DNA from: an uncultured Eubacteriales bacterium
GTDB lineage: Bacteria; Bacillota; Clostridia; Christensenellales; Aristaeellaceae
Direction of reading: 5' to 3'
Length of the DNA: 32,250 nt
Assembly (NCBI GenBank): GCA_900317565.1
Contig: ONHI01000076.1
Coordinates: forward strand, 1 to 32,250
Positions within the stretch are counted from its first letter, which is position 1; every line of letters begins with the position of its first letter. Below are positions 7,162-14,329 of this stretch, in pieces. The notes below the pieces were generated by a model. The model did no database searches. It saw only the letters and a list, made by a program, of their open reading frames with translations, and was not told the DNA's origin. The translations under genes were made by a program, and so were the position numbers.

Positions 7162-8376
7162 ATGTCCCTCGCCTACGCCCTGACGTTCTTCTGCGACGCG
7201 CTGCTGTACTACGGCGCGCTGGGCTGCTTTGGCCTTTTGAGGTTTTGCCGGGCGGGGATCTACCGGGTGCCGCTGGTGCTGCTGGCGGCCTGCTGGCTCA
7301 GCGGGCGGCTGACCGGGCGGGGCAAGCCCTGGCTGCGCTGGCTGCCGATGGCGCTGCTGGCGCCGTGCCTGTTCCTGGCGGAGAACGTCGCCGGGCGGCT
7401 GGCGTCGCTGCCGATGCTGGTCTACCTGCCGCTGTACGTGCTCAACAACCGGCGCGCGCCGGACTACGACTATGCCGCGGACCGCTTCCGCCACAGCCTG
7501 ATCGTCACGGGCATCGTGCTGGTGATGGCGGTGATCTTCCGCGCGGCCAGCTGGAAGCAGGGCCTGCCCTACCTGTTTTTGTACTTCACGCTGAACGTGA
7601 CGCTGCTGCGGCTGCTGCGCCACGACGACCGGGTCGCCCGCTCCCGGCGGTTCCGGATACTGAACCTCGCCGGGGTGACGATGGTCTACGGCGCGGGCTT
7701 CGCGCTGTCCCAGCCGGGCATCGTGGCGGCGGTCAGGGCCGGGTGGCAGTGGTTTTTGGAGCACGTGGTGCTGAATCTGCTGGCGCTGGCGGCCTACGCC
7801 TTCCAGCTGGTGCTGTACGCCATCGCCTGGGTGATGTCGAAGCTGTTCCCCGGCATGGGCGAGGGGCTCGGGGAGATGCCCCAGCTGAACCCCGGCGGGG
7901 AGGCGCAGCAGCTGGTGCCCCGAACCCAGCAGGAGATCCGCATGCTGCCCGCGTGGGCCCGCTTCGCCATAAAGGCGGTCGGCGTGGCGCTGGTCGTGCT
8001 GGTGGTGTTCCTGGTGCTGCGGGCGCTGTCCCGCCGGATCAGCCGCGCGGAGACGACCGCGGGCACGGATGAGCGGGAATCGCTGGACGCCGGCGCGCCA
8101 AGGGAGCCCCGGGGGCCGCTGCTGCGCCGCAGCCCGGAGGACGGCGTGCGCCGCTGGTACCGCAGGGCGCTGGCGCTGGTCCGCGCCCGGGGCGGGCGGC
8201 TGTCGCCCACGATGAACACGCTGCAGATCCAGCGGGAGAACGCCGACACCGTGAGCCCCGACGCCATGGGCGCACTGCGGGAGGTCTACCTGCCCGTGCG
8301 CTACGGCGAGCGCCCCGCCACCCGCGAGGACGTCGCCCGGGCCAAAGCCGCGTATGAGCAGATGTGGAAAGGATGA
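7162..8376 (+). CDS. Polytopic membrane protein of the MoxR-DUF58 operon
   Basis: This 404-residue protein has several hydrophobic helices in residues 1-215 and one near 270-292, then a soluble basic C-terminal tail. In related operons the third gene is often a TgpA-type transglutaminase with a C-terminal DUF4129. Here the tail (VRRWYRRALALVRARGG, later VYLPVRYGE) resembles DUF4129, but no transglutaminase Cys-His-Asp segment is seen, so the enzymatic domain is absent or encoded elsewhere. AAAGGAG lies 7-8 nt before the ATG and the gap to DUF58 is 30 nt, so it belongs to the same operon. The DUF4129 link is weak. Confidence 0.8.
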   Translation: MSLAYALTFFCDALLYYGALGCFGLLRFCRAGIYRVPLVLLAACWLSGRLTGRGKPWLRWLPMALLAPCLFLAENVAGRLASLPMLVYLPLYVLNNRRAPDYDYAADRFRHSLIVTGIVLVMAVIFRAASWKQGLPYLFLYFTLNVTLLRLLRHDDRVARSRRFRILNLAGVTMVYGAGFALSQPGIVAAVRAGWQWFLEHVVLNLLALAAYAFQLVLYAIAWVMSKLFPGMGEGLGEMPQLNPGGEAQQLVPRTQQEIRMLPAWARFAIKAVGVALVVLVVFLVLRALSRRISRAETTAGTDERESLDAGAPREPRGPLLRRSPEDGVRRWYRRALALVRARGGRLSPTMNTLQIQRENADTVSPDAMGALREVYLPVRYGERPATREDVARAKAAYEQMWKG

Positions 8377-8391
8377 CACGGATTGGGGACC

Positions 8392-8430
8392 GGATTGCCA
8401 CGTCGTCGCTGCGCGACTCCTCGCAATGAC
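8392..8430. repeat. Dispersed palindromic repeat, copy 2 (REP-like)
   Basis: Same unit as 139-177: GGATTGCCACGTCG, variable centre, CTCCTCGCAATGAC. It sits between the MoxR operon and the GNAT gene. Confidence 0.7.
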
Positions 8431-8497
8431 ACAGCACGACGGCAACGCAACTCCACACTCAAAATCCCACTCCATCCCCTGAAGGAGGCAGACCACC

Positions 8498-9067
8498 ATG
8501 AAATCCCCCTCCCCGACCCGCCGCATCGCCGTGATGGAGGAAAAATACCGCGAACCCGCGCTGGCGCTGGTGGAGGAGGTCTTCACCGAGCACGACGGCC
8601 CGCAGGAGGGCCGCACGGTGCGCCGCCTGGTGGAGGAGATCCGCGCAAAGCGCTACTACCTGCCCGAGCTGGAGCTGGTGTTGGTGGACGCGCGCGACGA
8701 CGTGATCGGCTACGCCATGTTCTCCCGCTTCCACATCGAGGGCCGCTACGAGGACGCGCTGCTGATCCTGACGCCGGTGGCGGTGAAGACCGCGCTGCAG
8801 CGGCGACACATATCGAAGGATCTGATCGAATACGGCTTCGAGCGCGCCCAGGCGATGGGCTTCCGGGCGGTGCTGGTGGAGGGCGACCCCCGCAACTACA
8901 ACCCCCGGGGCTTCGAGACCAGCGCCGACCACGGCATCGTGGCCGGGCCGAACATCCACCTGCCCCACGTCTGCTGCCTGATGGTCAGGGAGCTGGTCCC
9001 CGGCGGACTGGAGGGCATGCACGGCGCGGTGGACTACGGCTTCTATGACGCGCTGAGCCAGGAATGA
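8498..9067 (+). CDS. GNAT-family N-acetyltransferase
   Basis: This 189-residue protein resembles the YhbS-like (COG3153) GNAT acetyltransferases, which transfer acetyl from acetyl-CoA to an amine. The central strand is at about 65-80 (LELVLVDARDDVIGYAMF). The acetyl-CoA-binding region follows LLILTPVAVK, although the classic Q/RxxGxG/A loop is degenerate (LQRRHISKDLIEYG). The C-terminal GFRAVLVEGDPRNYNPRGFE matches the fold's last strands. AGGAGG lies 9-10 nt before the ATG. The substrate is unknown. Confidence 0.82.
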   Translation: MKSPSPTRRIAVMEEKYREPALALVEEVFTEHDGPQEGRTVRRLVEEIRAKRYYLPELELVLVDARDDVIGYAMFSRFHIEGRYEDALLILTPVAVKTALQRRHISKDLIEYGFERAQAMGFRAVLVEGDPRNYNPRGFETSADHGIVAGPNIHLPHVCCLMVRELVPGGLEGMHGAVDYGFYDALSQE

Positions 9068-9071
9068 GCGC

Positions 9072-9097
9072 TCCCCCGAACGCCCCTGTTCGGGGGA
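9072..9097. terminator. Terminator hairpin after the GNAT gene
   Basis: A 10-bp perfect stem (9072-9081 with 9088-9097) with a 6-nt loop follows the stop codon. There is no strong T run, so confidence is moderate. Confidence 0.6.
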
Positions 9098-9124
9098 ACT
9101 TCATTTATCCGTAATACGGGACGC

Positions 9125-9153
9125 TTGAAGCGGGCCCGGTTTTTGTGTATAAT
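9125..9153 (+). promoter_or_regulatory. SigA-type promoter of argS
   Basis: TTGAAG (9125-9130), 17 bp, TATAAT (9148-9153), about 40 nt before the argS ATG. The short leader leaves no room for a T-box. Confidence 0.8.
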
Positions 9154-9193
9154 AGGGGCAATTATCCAGAAAATGATGACGAGGTGTGTGCAA

Positions 9194-10906
9194 ATGGATT
9201 TTAAGACCGCCGTCGCAAACGAGATACTGGCCGCGCTGAAGGCGTCCTTCGGGGAGGTCGAGATCGCCCCCGCCGACATCGCCGCCGCGCTGGAGATCCC
9301 GCCGGACACCGCCATGGGCGACTATGCCTTCCCCTGCTTCAAGCTGTCCAAGGCGCTGCGCAAGAGCCCGATGATGATCGCGGACGCGCTGGCCGGGGCG
9401 ATCCACGCCGATTTCCTGGGCAAGGTGGAATCGGTGAAGGGCTATCTGAACTTCTTCATCGACCGGGCCACCTACGCCGAGAAGGTGGTGGGCCTGGCGC
9501 TGGAGCAGGGCGAGCGCTACGGCGCGGACGATTCCGGCGCGGGCAAGACCGTGGTGCTGGACTACTCCAGCATCAACATCGCCAAGCGCTTCCACATCGG
9601 CCATCTGTCCACCACGATGATCGGCAATTCCCTGTACCGGCTGCACAAATTCTTCGGCTGGAACGCGGTGGGCGTCAACCACCTGGGCGACTGGGGCACC
9701 CAGTTCGGCAAGATGATCGCGGCCTACAAGCGCTGGGGCGACCACGACACCGTGGCCGCGGGCGGCGTGGACGAGATGGTGAAGCTGTACGTGCGCTTCA
9801 ACGAGGAGGCCAAGGAAAACGAAGCCCTGAACGACGAGGGCCGCGCCTGGTTCAAGAAGATCGAGGACGGCGACCCCGAGGCGCTGGAGATCTTCAACTG
9901 GTTCAAGTCCGTCACGCTGAAGGACGCCGAGCGGGTGTACGACCTGCTGGGCGTGAAGTTCGATTCCTACGCCGGCGAGAGCTTCTACAACGACAAGATG
10001 CAGCCCATCATCGACGATCTGAAGGCGAAGGGCCTGCTGATCGAGGACAAGGGCGCGCAGATCGTGGACCTGCAGGACTGGGGCATGCCCCCGGCGCTGG
10101 TCCTGCGCAGCGACGGCGCGACGCTGTACATCACCCGGGACCTGGCCGCGGCGAAATACCGCAAGGACACCTACAACTTCGACAAGAGCCTGTACGTGGT
10201 CGCGTACCAGCAGGACCTGCACTTCCGGCAGCTGTTCAAGGTGCTGGAGCTGATGGGCTACGACTGGTACAAGCAGTGCGAGCACGTATCCTTCGGCATG
10301 GTGTCCTTCGAGGGCGGCGCGCTGTCCACCCGCGGGGGCCACGTGGTGTACCTGGACGATCTTCTCCATGAGGCCATCGGCAAGGCCCGGGCCATCATCG
10401 AGGAGAAGAGCCCCGACCTGGAGGACAAGGACGAGGTCGCCCGGCAGATCGGCATCGGCGCGGTGGTGTTCTTCGACCTGTACAACAACCGCATCAAGGA
10501 CATCGACTTCACCTGGGAGCGGGCGCTGAACTTCGACGGCGAGACCGGCCCCTACGTGATGTACACCCACGCCCGGGCCTGCTCCGTGCTGCGCAAGGCC
10601 GAGGGCAGCGACCTGTCCGCGCCGGACTTCGCCGCGCTGGCCGACCCCTACAGCCAGGACGTGGTACGCCTGATCGAGCAGTTCCCGGACATCCTGAAGT
10701 CCGCCGTGAACCGCAGCGAGCCCAGCATGGTCACCCGCTTCTCCGTGGACCTGGCCCAGGCCTTCAACAAGTTCTACTATGAGAACAAGGTCATGGTGGA
10801 CGAGCCCGGCACCCGCGCCGCGCGGCTGATGCTCACCGACGCCGTGCGCCAGACGCTGAAACAGGCCCTGTACCTGATCGGCGTGGAGGCGCCAGAGCGG
10901 ATGTAA
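9194..10906 (+). CDS. argS: Arginyl-tRNA synthetase
   Basis: This class I synthetase charges tRNA-Arg. It is 570 residues. The N-terminal Add-1 domain (about 1-110) is followed by the catalytic HIGH motif at residues 134-137 in AKRFHIGHLSTT. The KMSKS position carries the ArgS-type ALSTRGGHVVYLDDLL, and the C-terminal anticodon-binding domain ends with an ArgS-like AFNKFYYENKVM segment. The ATG at 9194 is chosen because GAGGTG lies 7 nt upstream and the promoter at 9125-9153 rules out the earlier in-frame ATG. It is monocistronic. Confidence 0.96.
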   Translation: MDFKTAVANEILAALKASFGEVEIAPADIAAALEIPPDTAMGDYAFPCFKLSKALRKSPMMIADALAGAIHADFLGKVESVKGYLNFFIDRATYAEKVVGLALEQGERYGADDSGAGKTVVLDYSSINIAKRFHIGHLSTTMIGNSLYRLHKFFGWNAVGVNHLGDWGTQFGKMIAAYKRWGDHDTVAAGGVDEMVKLYVRFNEEAKENEALNDEGRAWFKKIEDGDPEALEIFNWFKSVTLKDAERVYDLLGVKFDSYAGESFYNDKMQPIIDDLKAKGLLIEDKGAQIVDLQDWGMPPALVLRSDGATLYITRDLAAAKYRKDTYNFDKSLYVVAYQQDLHFRQLFKVLELMGYDWYKQCEHVSFGMVSFEGGALSTRGGHVVYLDDLLHEAIGKARAIIEEKSPDLEDKDEVARQIGIGAVVFFDLYNNRIKDIDFTWERALNFDGETGPYVMYTHARACSVLRKAEGSDLSAPDFAALADPYSQDVVRLIEQFPDILKSAVNRSEPSMVTRFSVDLAQAFNKFYYENKVMVDEPGTRAARLMLTDAVRQTLKQALYLIGVEAPERM

Positions 10907-10918
10907 GCAGCTTCGAGG

Positions 10919-10971
10919 TTGACAAGCCCCTCCGGATGGTTTATACTATGTATAAACCATCCGGAGGGGCT
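10919..10971 (+). promoter_or_regulatory. mazEF promoter within a 22-bp perfect palindrome
   Basis: TTGACA (10919-10924), 17 bp and TATACT (10942-10947) form a near-consensus promoter. A perfect inverted repeat of 22 bp per arm (10925-10946 and 10950-10971) with a 3-bp centre covers the spacer, the -10 box, the start site and the Shine-Dalgarno GGAGGGG. This is the expected place for autorepression by the antitoxin or its complex with the toxin. Confidence 0.85.
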
Positions 10972-10977
10972 GATTTT

Positions 10978-11220
10978 ATGCAGATACAGCTAAAGCCATG
11001 GGGCAACAGCCAGGGCATACGGTTTTCGCGGGAATTTCTCAAGAGTGCCGGGTTTCGTCCGGACGAGGTATTGAGCGTCCAGATCGTCGACGGCAAGGTG
11101 GTCCTGTCCAAGGCGTTCACCCACCGCTCGTTGCGGGAGCGCGCGGCCGAATACGGCGGACAGCTGAATCTTTCAGAGGAAATGGACTGGGGCGCGCCCC
11201 AGGGCAGCGAGGTGTGGTGA
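10978..11220 (+). CDS. mazE: AbrB/MazE-type antitoxin
   Basis: This 80-residue protein has the swapped-hairpin AbrB DNA-binding fold at its N-terminus (LKPWGNSQGIRFSREFL at about residues 5-21), followed by a short acidic tail likely to bind and neutralise the toxin. The ATG at 10978 has GGAGGGG 8 nt upstream, inside the palindrome arm. The toxin gene begins 1 nt after its stop codon. Autorepression at the palindrome is inferred from how MazE-type systems work. Confidence 0.88.
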   Translation: MQIQLKPWGNSQGIRFSREFLKSAGFRPDEVLSVQIVDGKVVLSKAFTHRSLRERAAEYGGQLNLSEEMDWGAPQGSEVW

Positions 11221-11221
11221 C

Positions 11222-11530
11222 ATGCGCCGCGCGGAACAGGGCGATCTGTTGAAGCTCAGCGGGCTGGCCCACCCGGTCATCGTCGTCAGCAACAACTTTT
11301 TCAACGACTCGGGCCGCGTCATCGCCTGCCCGATCCTGAAGCGCGCGACGGAAGGGCCGCTTCACATCCCCTTGAAGGATTGTCCCGCGGAGGGCTATGT
11401 GCTCTGCGAACAGGTGAAATACATCGATCTGACGGCCCGCGATTTTTCCAAGCTGGGAGAGGCCCACTACTTTGATATCATGGATATCTCCGACGCGGTG
11501 ATGGGCATGTTTGACTACCAGCAGCTGTGA
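11222..11530 (+). CDS. mazF: MazF/PemK-type mRNA interferase toxin
   Basis: This 102-residue protein fits the CcdB/PemK-like barrel of MazF endoribonucleases, which cut mRNA at short sequence motifs. It starts with a GDLL segment (residues 8-11), then the conserved HPVIVVSNNFFN and VIACPILKRA strands, and later GYVLCEQVKYIDL, equivalent to the family's dQ-x-r-x-iD region. It follows the antitoxin with a 1-nt gap and no separate promoter. The cut site cannot be read from the sequence. Confidence 0.88.
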   Translation: MRRAEQGDLLKLSGLAHPVIVVSNNFFNDSGRVIACPILKRATEGPLHIPLKDCPAEGYVLCEQVKYIDLTARDFSKLGEAHYFDIMDISDAVMGMFDYQQL

Positions 11531-11551
11531 CGGATGCGCCTGCCTGATAAG

Positions 11552-11585
11552 CCGGCGGGACGGAGCGATCGCTCCGTCCCGCCGG
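11552..11585. terminator. Bidirectional terminator, 17-bp perfect palindrome
   Basis: A 34-nt perfect palindrome centred at CGATCG lies between the convergent mazF and ACT-protein genes. The flanks are only mildly T- or A-rich. It probably ends both transcripts. Confidence 0.7.
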
Positions 11586-11588
11586 TGT

Positions 11589-11954
11589 TTATCCGATCCC
11601 GTACCCCGCCCGTTTGAGCGCCCCGGCGGCGCGGTCGAGGTTTTCGCGCTTTACCAGTATGTAGTCCGTGTCGTAGGTGGAAACGGCGAATATGCCGATT
11701 TTTTCATCCGCGAGGACCGTCGCGATTCTGGAGAGTATCCCCGTCAGCGAGAAGTCCAGCGTGCCGACGACGCGGAAGGCCCGCCAGCCGTCCTCCCGGG
11801 CGAGGGTGTCCGCCGGGGTCCTGTCCGTCTCGCAGACCAGGGACAGCTCCGCGTCGGTGCTGCCGATGAAGTACAGCCCGGACATGGAAAACCCCTCGAG
11901 GCCGTCCACCTTGCAGACGGTCAGGGGCTGGGGAAGGATTTGCAGGTTGAGCAT
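11589..11954 (-). CDS. ACT-domain protein
   Basis: This 121-residue protein opens with LQILPQPLTVCKVDG, the signature of the small COG3603-type ACT proteins, and has a second ACT-like half (DFSLTGILSRIATVLADEKI at about 77-96). ACT domains bind amino acids or related ligands and regulate enzymes, but no enzyme domain is attached here. The ATG at 11954 has AAGGAAG about 7 nt upstream. An earlier in-frame ATG at 12071 would read through a dispersed repeat and is rejected. The ligand is unknown. Confidence 0.82.
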   Translation of the reverse strand: MLNLQILPQPLTVCKVDGLEGFSMSGLYFIGSTDAELSLVCETDRTPADTLAREDGWRAFRVVGTLDFSLTGILSRIATVLADEKIGIFAVSTYDTDYILVKRENLDRAAGALKRAGYGIG

Positions 11955-11991
11955 GATGTGTCTTCCTTTATTGATGAAATGCGCCAAGGAT

Positions 11992-12080
11992 GACGGATTG
12001 CCACGTCGCTTCGCTCCTCGCAATGACACGCAACGAACCAAGTCGAACGGCGTCATTGCGAGGAGGCGCACAGCGCCGAC
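11992..12080. repeat. Inverted pair of dispersed palindromic repeats, copies 3 and 4
   Basis: Copy 3 (11992-12028) has the GGATTGCCACGTCG...CTCCTCGCAATGAC orientation and copy 4 (12051-12080) starts GTCATTGCGAGGAGG in the opposite orientation. Together they could fold as a large stem between the AOS-family gene and the ACT gene. Confidence 0.7.
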
Positions 12081-12110
12081 GGGGGAAGCAGGTCCCCCGC
12101 CACAATACCA

Positions 12111-13289
12111 TTACTCCGCCGGCTTTGCGAACACCCTGCCGAAGATATCCAGCGCCTCGTCCAGCAGCTTTTCGTTCAGGGAGGCCATGTAGCTGGTGCG
12201 CAGCAGGCAGAGGTCCGGCGGCGTGGCCGGGGGCAGCACGGGATTGACGTACACGCCCTCCTCGTACAGCTGGCGGGCCCGCAGCAGCGTGGCCTCGGGG
12301 GTGTAGGTATAGATGGGGATGATGGGCGTCTCGGCCTCGATGATCGGTATGCCGCGCGCCTTCAGGCCCTTGCGCATGTAGGCGGAGAGCTCGCCCAGCC
12401 GCTTCACCAGCTCGGGATGGGCCTCGATATGGCGCAGGGAGGCCAGGGCGATGGCCGCGCTGGCGGGGGTGATGGAGGCGGAGAATATGAACGGGCGGGA
12501 GTTGTGGCGCACGAAATCCACCACGGTGGCGTCGGCCACCAGATAGCCGCCCAGGGACGCCAGGGACTTGGAGAAGGTGCCCATGATCAGGTCCACCTCG
12601 TCCTCCAGGCCGAAATAGCTGGCGGTGCCGCGGCCGCCCTCGCCGATCACGCCCAGGCCGTGGGCGTCGTCCACCATGACCCGCGCGCCGTACTGCCGGG
12701 CCAGCTTCACGATCTCGGGGAGCTTCGCGATGTCGCCGCCCATGCTGAACACGCCGTCGGTGACGATCAGGCAGCCCGCGCTCTCGGGCACCTTCTTCAG
12801 CTGGATCTCCAGCTCCTCCATGTTGCTGTGGCCGTAGGTCAGCATCCTGCCGTAGCTCAGCTTGCAGCCGTCATAGATGGAGGCGTGGTTTTCCTTGTCG
12901 CAGATCACATAGTCGCCGTGGCCCACGATGGCGCTGATGATGCCCAGGTTGCTCTGGAAGCCCGTGGAGAAGGTGCAGCAGGCCTGCTTGTGCAAAAACC
13001 TCGCCAGCTCGTCCTCCAGCTCCAGGTGCAGCTTCAGCGTGCCGTTCAGAAAGCGGGAGCCCGAGCAGCCGGTGCCGTACTGCTCCAGCGCCTTCAGGCC
13101 GGCCTCCTGTACCTCGGGGCAGGTGGTCAGGCCCAGGTAGTTGTTGCTGCCCAGCATGATGCGGCGCTTGCCCTCCATGACGACCTCGGTGTCCTGCCGG
13201 GTCTCCAGCGCGTGGAAGTAGGGATAGATGCCCTTCTCGCGCAGGTCATTGGCCAGCGTGTAGTTATAGCATTTGTTGAAGATGTCCAA
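12111..13289 (-). CDS. PLP-dependent alpha-oxoamine synthase family enzyme (BioF/Kbl-like)
   Basis: This 392-residue fold-type I PLP enzyme condenses an amino acid with an acyl-CoA. Family marks are SNNYLGL (48-54), HASIYDG (135-141), DDAHGLGVIG (207-216, Asp binding the pyridine N) and the PLP lysine Lys241 in TFSKSLASLGG. It could be glycine C-acetyltransferase (Kbl), 8-amino-7-oxononanoate synthase (BioF) or a serine palmitoyltransferase-like enzyme. No tdh, bio gene or sphingolipid gene is adjacent, so the substrate is open. It starts with TTG at 13289 after GAGGGGG spaced 8 nt. A promoter lies at 13377-13382. Confidence 0.88.
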   Translation of the reverse strand: MDIFNKCYNYTLANDLREKGIYPYFHALETRQDTEVVMEGKRRIMLGSNNYLGLTTCPEVQEAGLKALEQYGTGCSGSRFLNGTLKLHLELEDELARFLHKQACCTFSTGFQSNLGIISAIVGHGDYVICDKENHASIYDGCKLSYGRMLTYGHSNMEELEIQLKKVPESAGCLIVTDGVFSMGGDIAKLPEIVKLARQYGARVMVDDAHGLGVIGEGGRGTASYFGLEDEVDLIMGTFSKSLASLGGYLVADATVVDFVRHNSRPFIFSASITPASAAIALASLRHIEAHPELVKRLGELSAYMRKGLKARGIPIIEAETPIIPIYTYTPEATLLRARQLYEEGVYVNPVLPPATPPDLCLLRTSYMASLNEKLLDEALDIFGRVFAKPAE

Positions 13290-13376
13290 TTCGATTTCCC
13301 CCTCGGTGCGTCGGTTATCGTCGATATCCGCGGCCGCTCCCCCGAACGGCGGCGATTATGCACAGTATACTTCATC

Positions 13377-13385
13377 ATTATAGCA
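13377..13385 (-). promoter_or_regulatory. Extended -10 promoter of the AOS-family gene
   Basis: TGCTATAAT on the minus strand (TATAAT at 13377-13382) forms an extended -10 without a good -35. The same TTGTGCTATAATG stretch occurs before the HCCC-repeat gene (23722-23734). Confidence 0.55.
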
Positions 13386-13422
13386 CAATAAAGCGGGAGG
13401 GATGGGCACTTTGTGTTTTATG

Positions 13423-13448
13423 AAGGTAAAATCCAGATTGAATCCCGG
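13423..13448 (+). repeat. 26-bp direct repeat, copy 1
   Basis: The 26-bp sequence beginning AAGGTAAAATCCAG and ending AATCCCGG is identical to 14261-14286. The two copies bracket the repeat island that holds the inverted hairpin elements. Confidence 0.85.
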
Positions 13449-13586
13449 AGCTTTCGGAAAGGGGTCTGCGGCGCGGCGGCGTGGCTGTGGGAAAAGTTGC
13501 GTTTCTCGTTTCGCTTGAAGGGAGGGAGACGGTTCACACGGGGCCTTCCATGAAATAGCGGCGTCCCATGTCGGGACGGAGTTTTT

Positions 13587-13675
13587 GGCGGTTTGCCTTC
13601 CAAACCAGAACTGCGGCGCGCGCCCACATCGCGGTCGCGCTGCCTTGTCCAAATGGTTTGCGCCGGCAAACCGCC
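13587..13675 (+). repeat. 89-bp structured hairpin element, copy A
   Basis: The ends GGCGGTTTGCC (13587-13597) and GGCAAACCGCC (13665-13675) pair over 11 bp. CAAACCA (13601-13607) pairs with TGGTTTG (13654-13660). GCGGCGCG (13613-13620) pairs with CGCGCTGC (13636-13643) with one wobble. The terminal region carries CCCACATCGCGGT. Copy B (14072-14160) has the same architecture with compensatory changes. Confidence 0.75.
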
Positions 13676-13782
13676 GTGACACCGCCGTGACGGGGGGGCC
13701 CCACCACCGCAAGCGGTCCCCCTCCCCACTGCGGTGGGGAGGCTTTGGAACGGCGAGCAATAGAGTACAGATTCGACCTCAT

Positions 13783-13826
13783 CCGACCTCGCTGCGCTCG
13801 GCCACCTTCCCCAGAGGGGAAGGCTT
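13783..13826. repeat. Palindromic module shared with the MoxR leader
   Basis: CGACCTCGCTGCGCTCGG followed by CCACCTTCCCC and its inverted GGGGAAGG; the same module is at 4960-5004. Further CCTTCCCC/GGGGAAGG stems follow to about 13,870. Confidence 0.75.
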
Positions 13827-13880
13827 ATTTCTATCGTTCGTCGGTCCCTTGCCTTCCCCTCTGGGGAAGGTGCCCCCGCA

Positions 13881-14007
13881 GGGGGCGGAAGAGGTCCCCG
13901 GTCGTTCCCTGCCTTCCCCTTTGGGGGCCGAAGGCCTAGCGAGAGGGGGCGGAAGAGGTCCCCGGTCGTTCCCTGCCTTCCCCTTTGGGGGCCGAAGGCC
14001 TAGCGAG
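13881..14007. repeat. Tandem duplication of 63 bp
   Basis: 13881-13943 and 13945-14007 are identical over 63 bp with a single A between them. Each unit starts GGGGGCGGAAGAGGTCCCCG and ends GGCCTAGCGAG. Confidence 0.85.
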
Positions 14008-14071
14008 TTATACGAGCGTCAGGTGGCATTTGCGCAGCAAATGACGAAAGAGGTCGGTTCCCCCGGTGAAG

Positions 14072-14160
14072 GGCGGCTTGCCGGCAGGAACCATTGAACG
14101 AGCCAGGCTGACCGCGACGTGGGCAGCCGGCGAAGTTCCTGGTTCCGAAGGCAAGCCGCC
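14072..14160 (-). repeat. 89-bp structured hairpin element, copy B (inverted)
   Basis: Read on the minus strand it aligns with copy A end to end. The outer stem is GGCGGCTTGCC/GGCAAGCCGCC, the second GGAACCA/TGGTTCC and the third GCCGGCTG/CAGCC-T-GGC, with terminal region CCCACGTCGCGGT. Changes relative to copy A keep the pairing. Confidence 0.75.
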
Positions 14161-14260
14161 CAAACCCGTGTCCCCGTCCCCCATGAACAGATTGATGCTC
14201 CTCCCGCGAACCTCTCATCAGAAACGCACTCCTCCCCCGCTGTGATGCTTTTGTTCCACA

Positions 14261-14286
14261 AAGGTAAAATCCAGATTGAATCCCGG
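14261..14286 (+). repeat. 26-bp direct repeat, copy 2
   Basis: Identical to 13423-13448 and in the same orientation. It ends 10 bp before the -35 box of the ileS T-box promoter. Confidence 0.85.
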
Positions 14287-14295
14287 GCGGAGGCA

Positions 14296-14323
14296 TTTAC
14301 AAATCCCAAAAATCAGGTATAAT
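14296..14323 (+). promoter_or_regulatory. SigA-type promoter of the ileS T-box transcript
   Basis: TTTACA (14296-14301), 16 bp, TATAAT (14318-14323). It places the transcript start at about 14330. Confidence 0.75.
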
Positions 14324-14329
14324 AAAGAA

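Larger units (their letters stand above)
13449..14260. other. Repeat island without genes
   Basis: No open frame here has a ribosome binding site or a recognisable product. The stretch is packed with repeats: two inverted 89-bp hairpin elements (13587-13675, 14072-14160), several CCTTCCCC/GGGGAAGG hairpins, a copy of the module at 4960-5004, and a 63-bp tandem duplication. Confidence 0.65.

Noticed and set aside
11955..12071. A longer N-terminus for the ACT protein
   Set aside because: It would translate the dispersed palindromic repeat and lacks a ribosome binding site; the ATG at 11954 has one.
13585..14097. Possible protein genes in the repeat island
   Set aside because: Frames run through palindromic repeats, have no ribosome binding site, and their residues follow the repeat units rather than a fold.
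13587..14160. The hairpin elements as integron attC sites
   Set aside because: attC sites need GTTRRRY-type core boxes and gene cassettes. The outer stems do not match the core and there are no cassettes or integrase.
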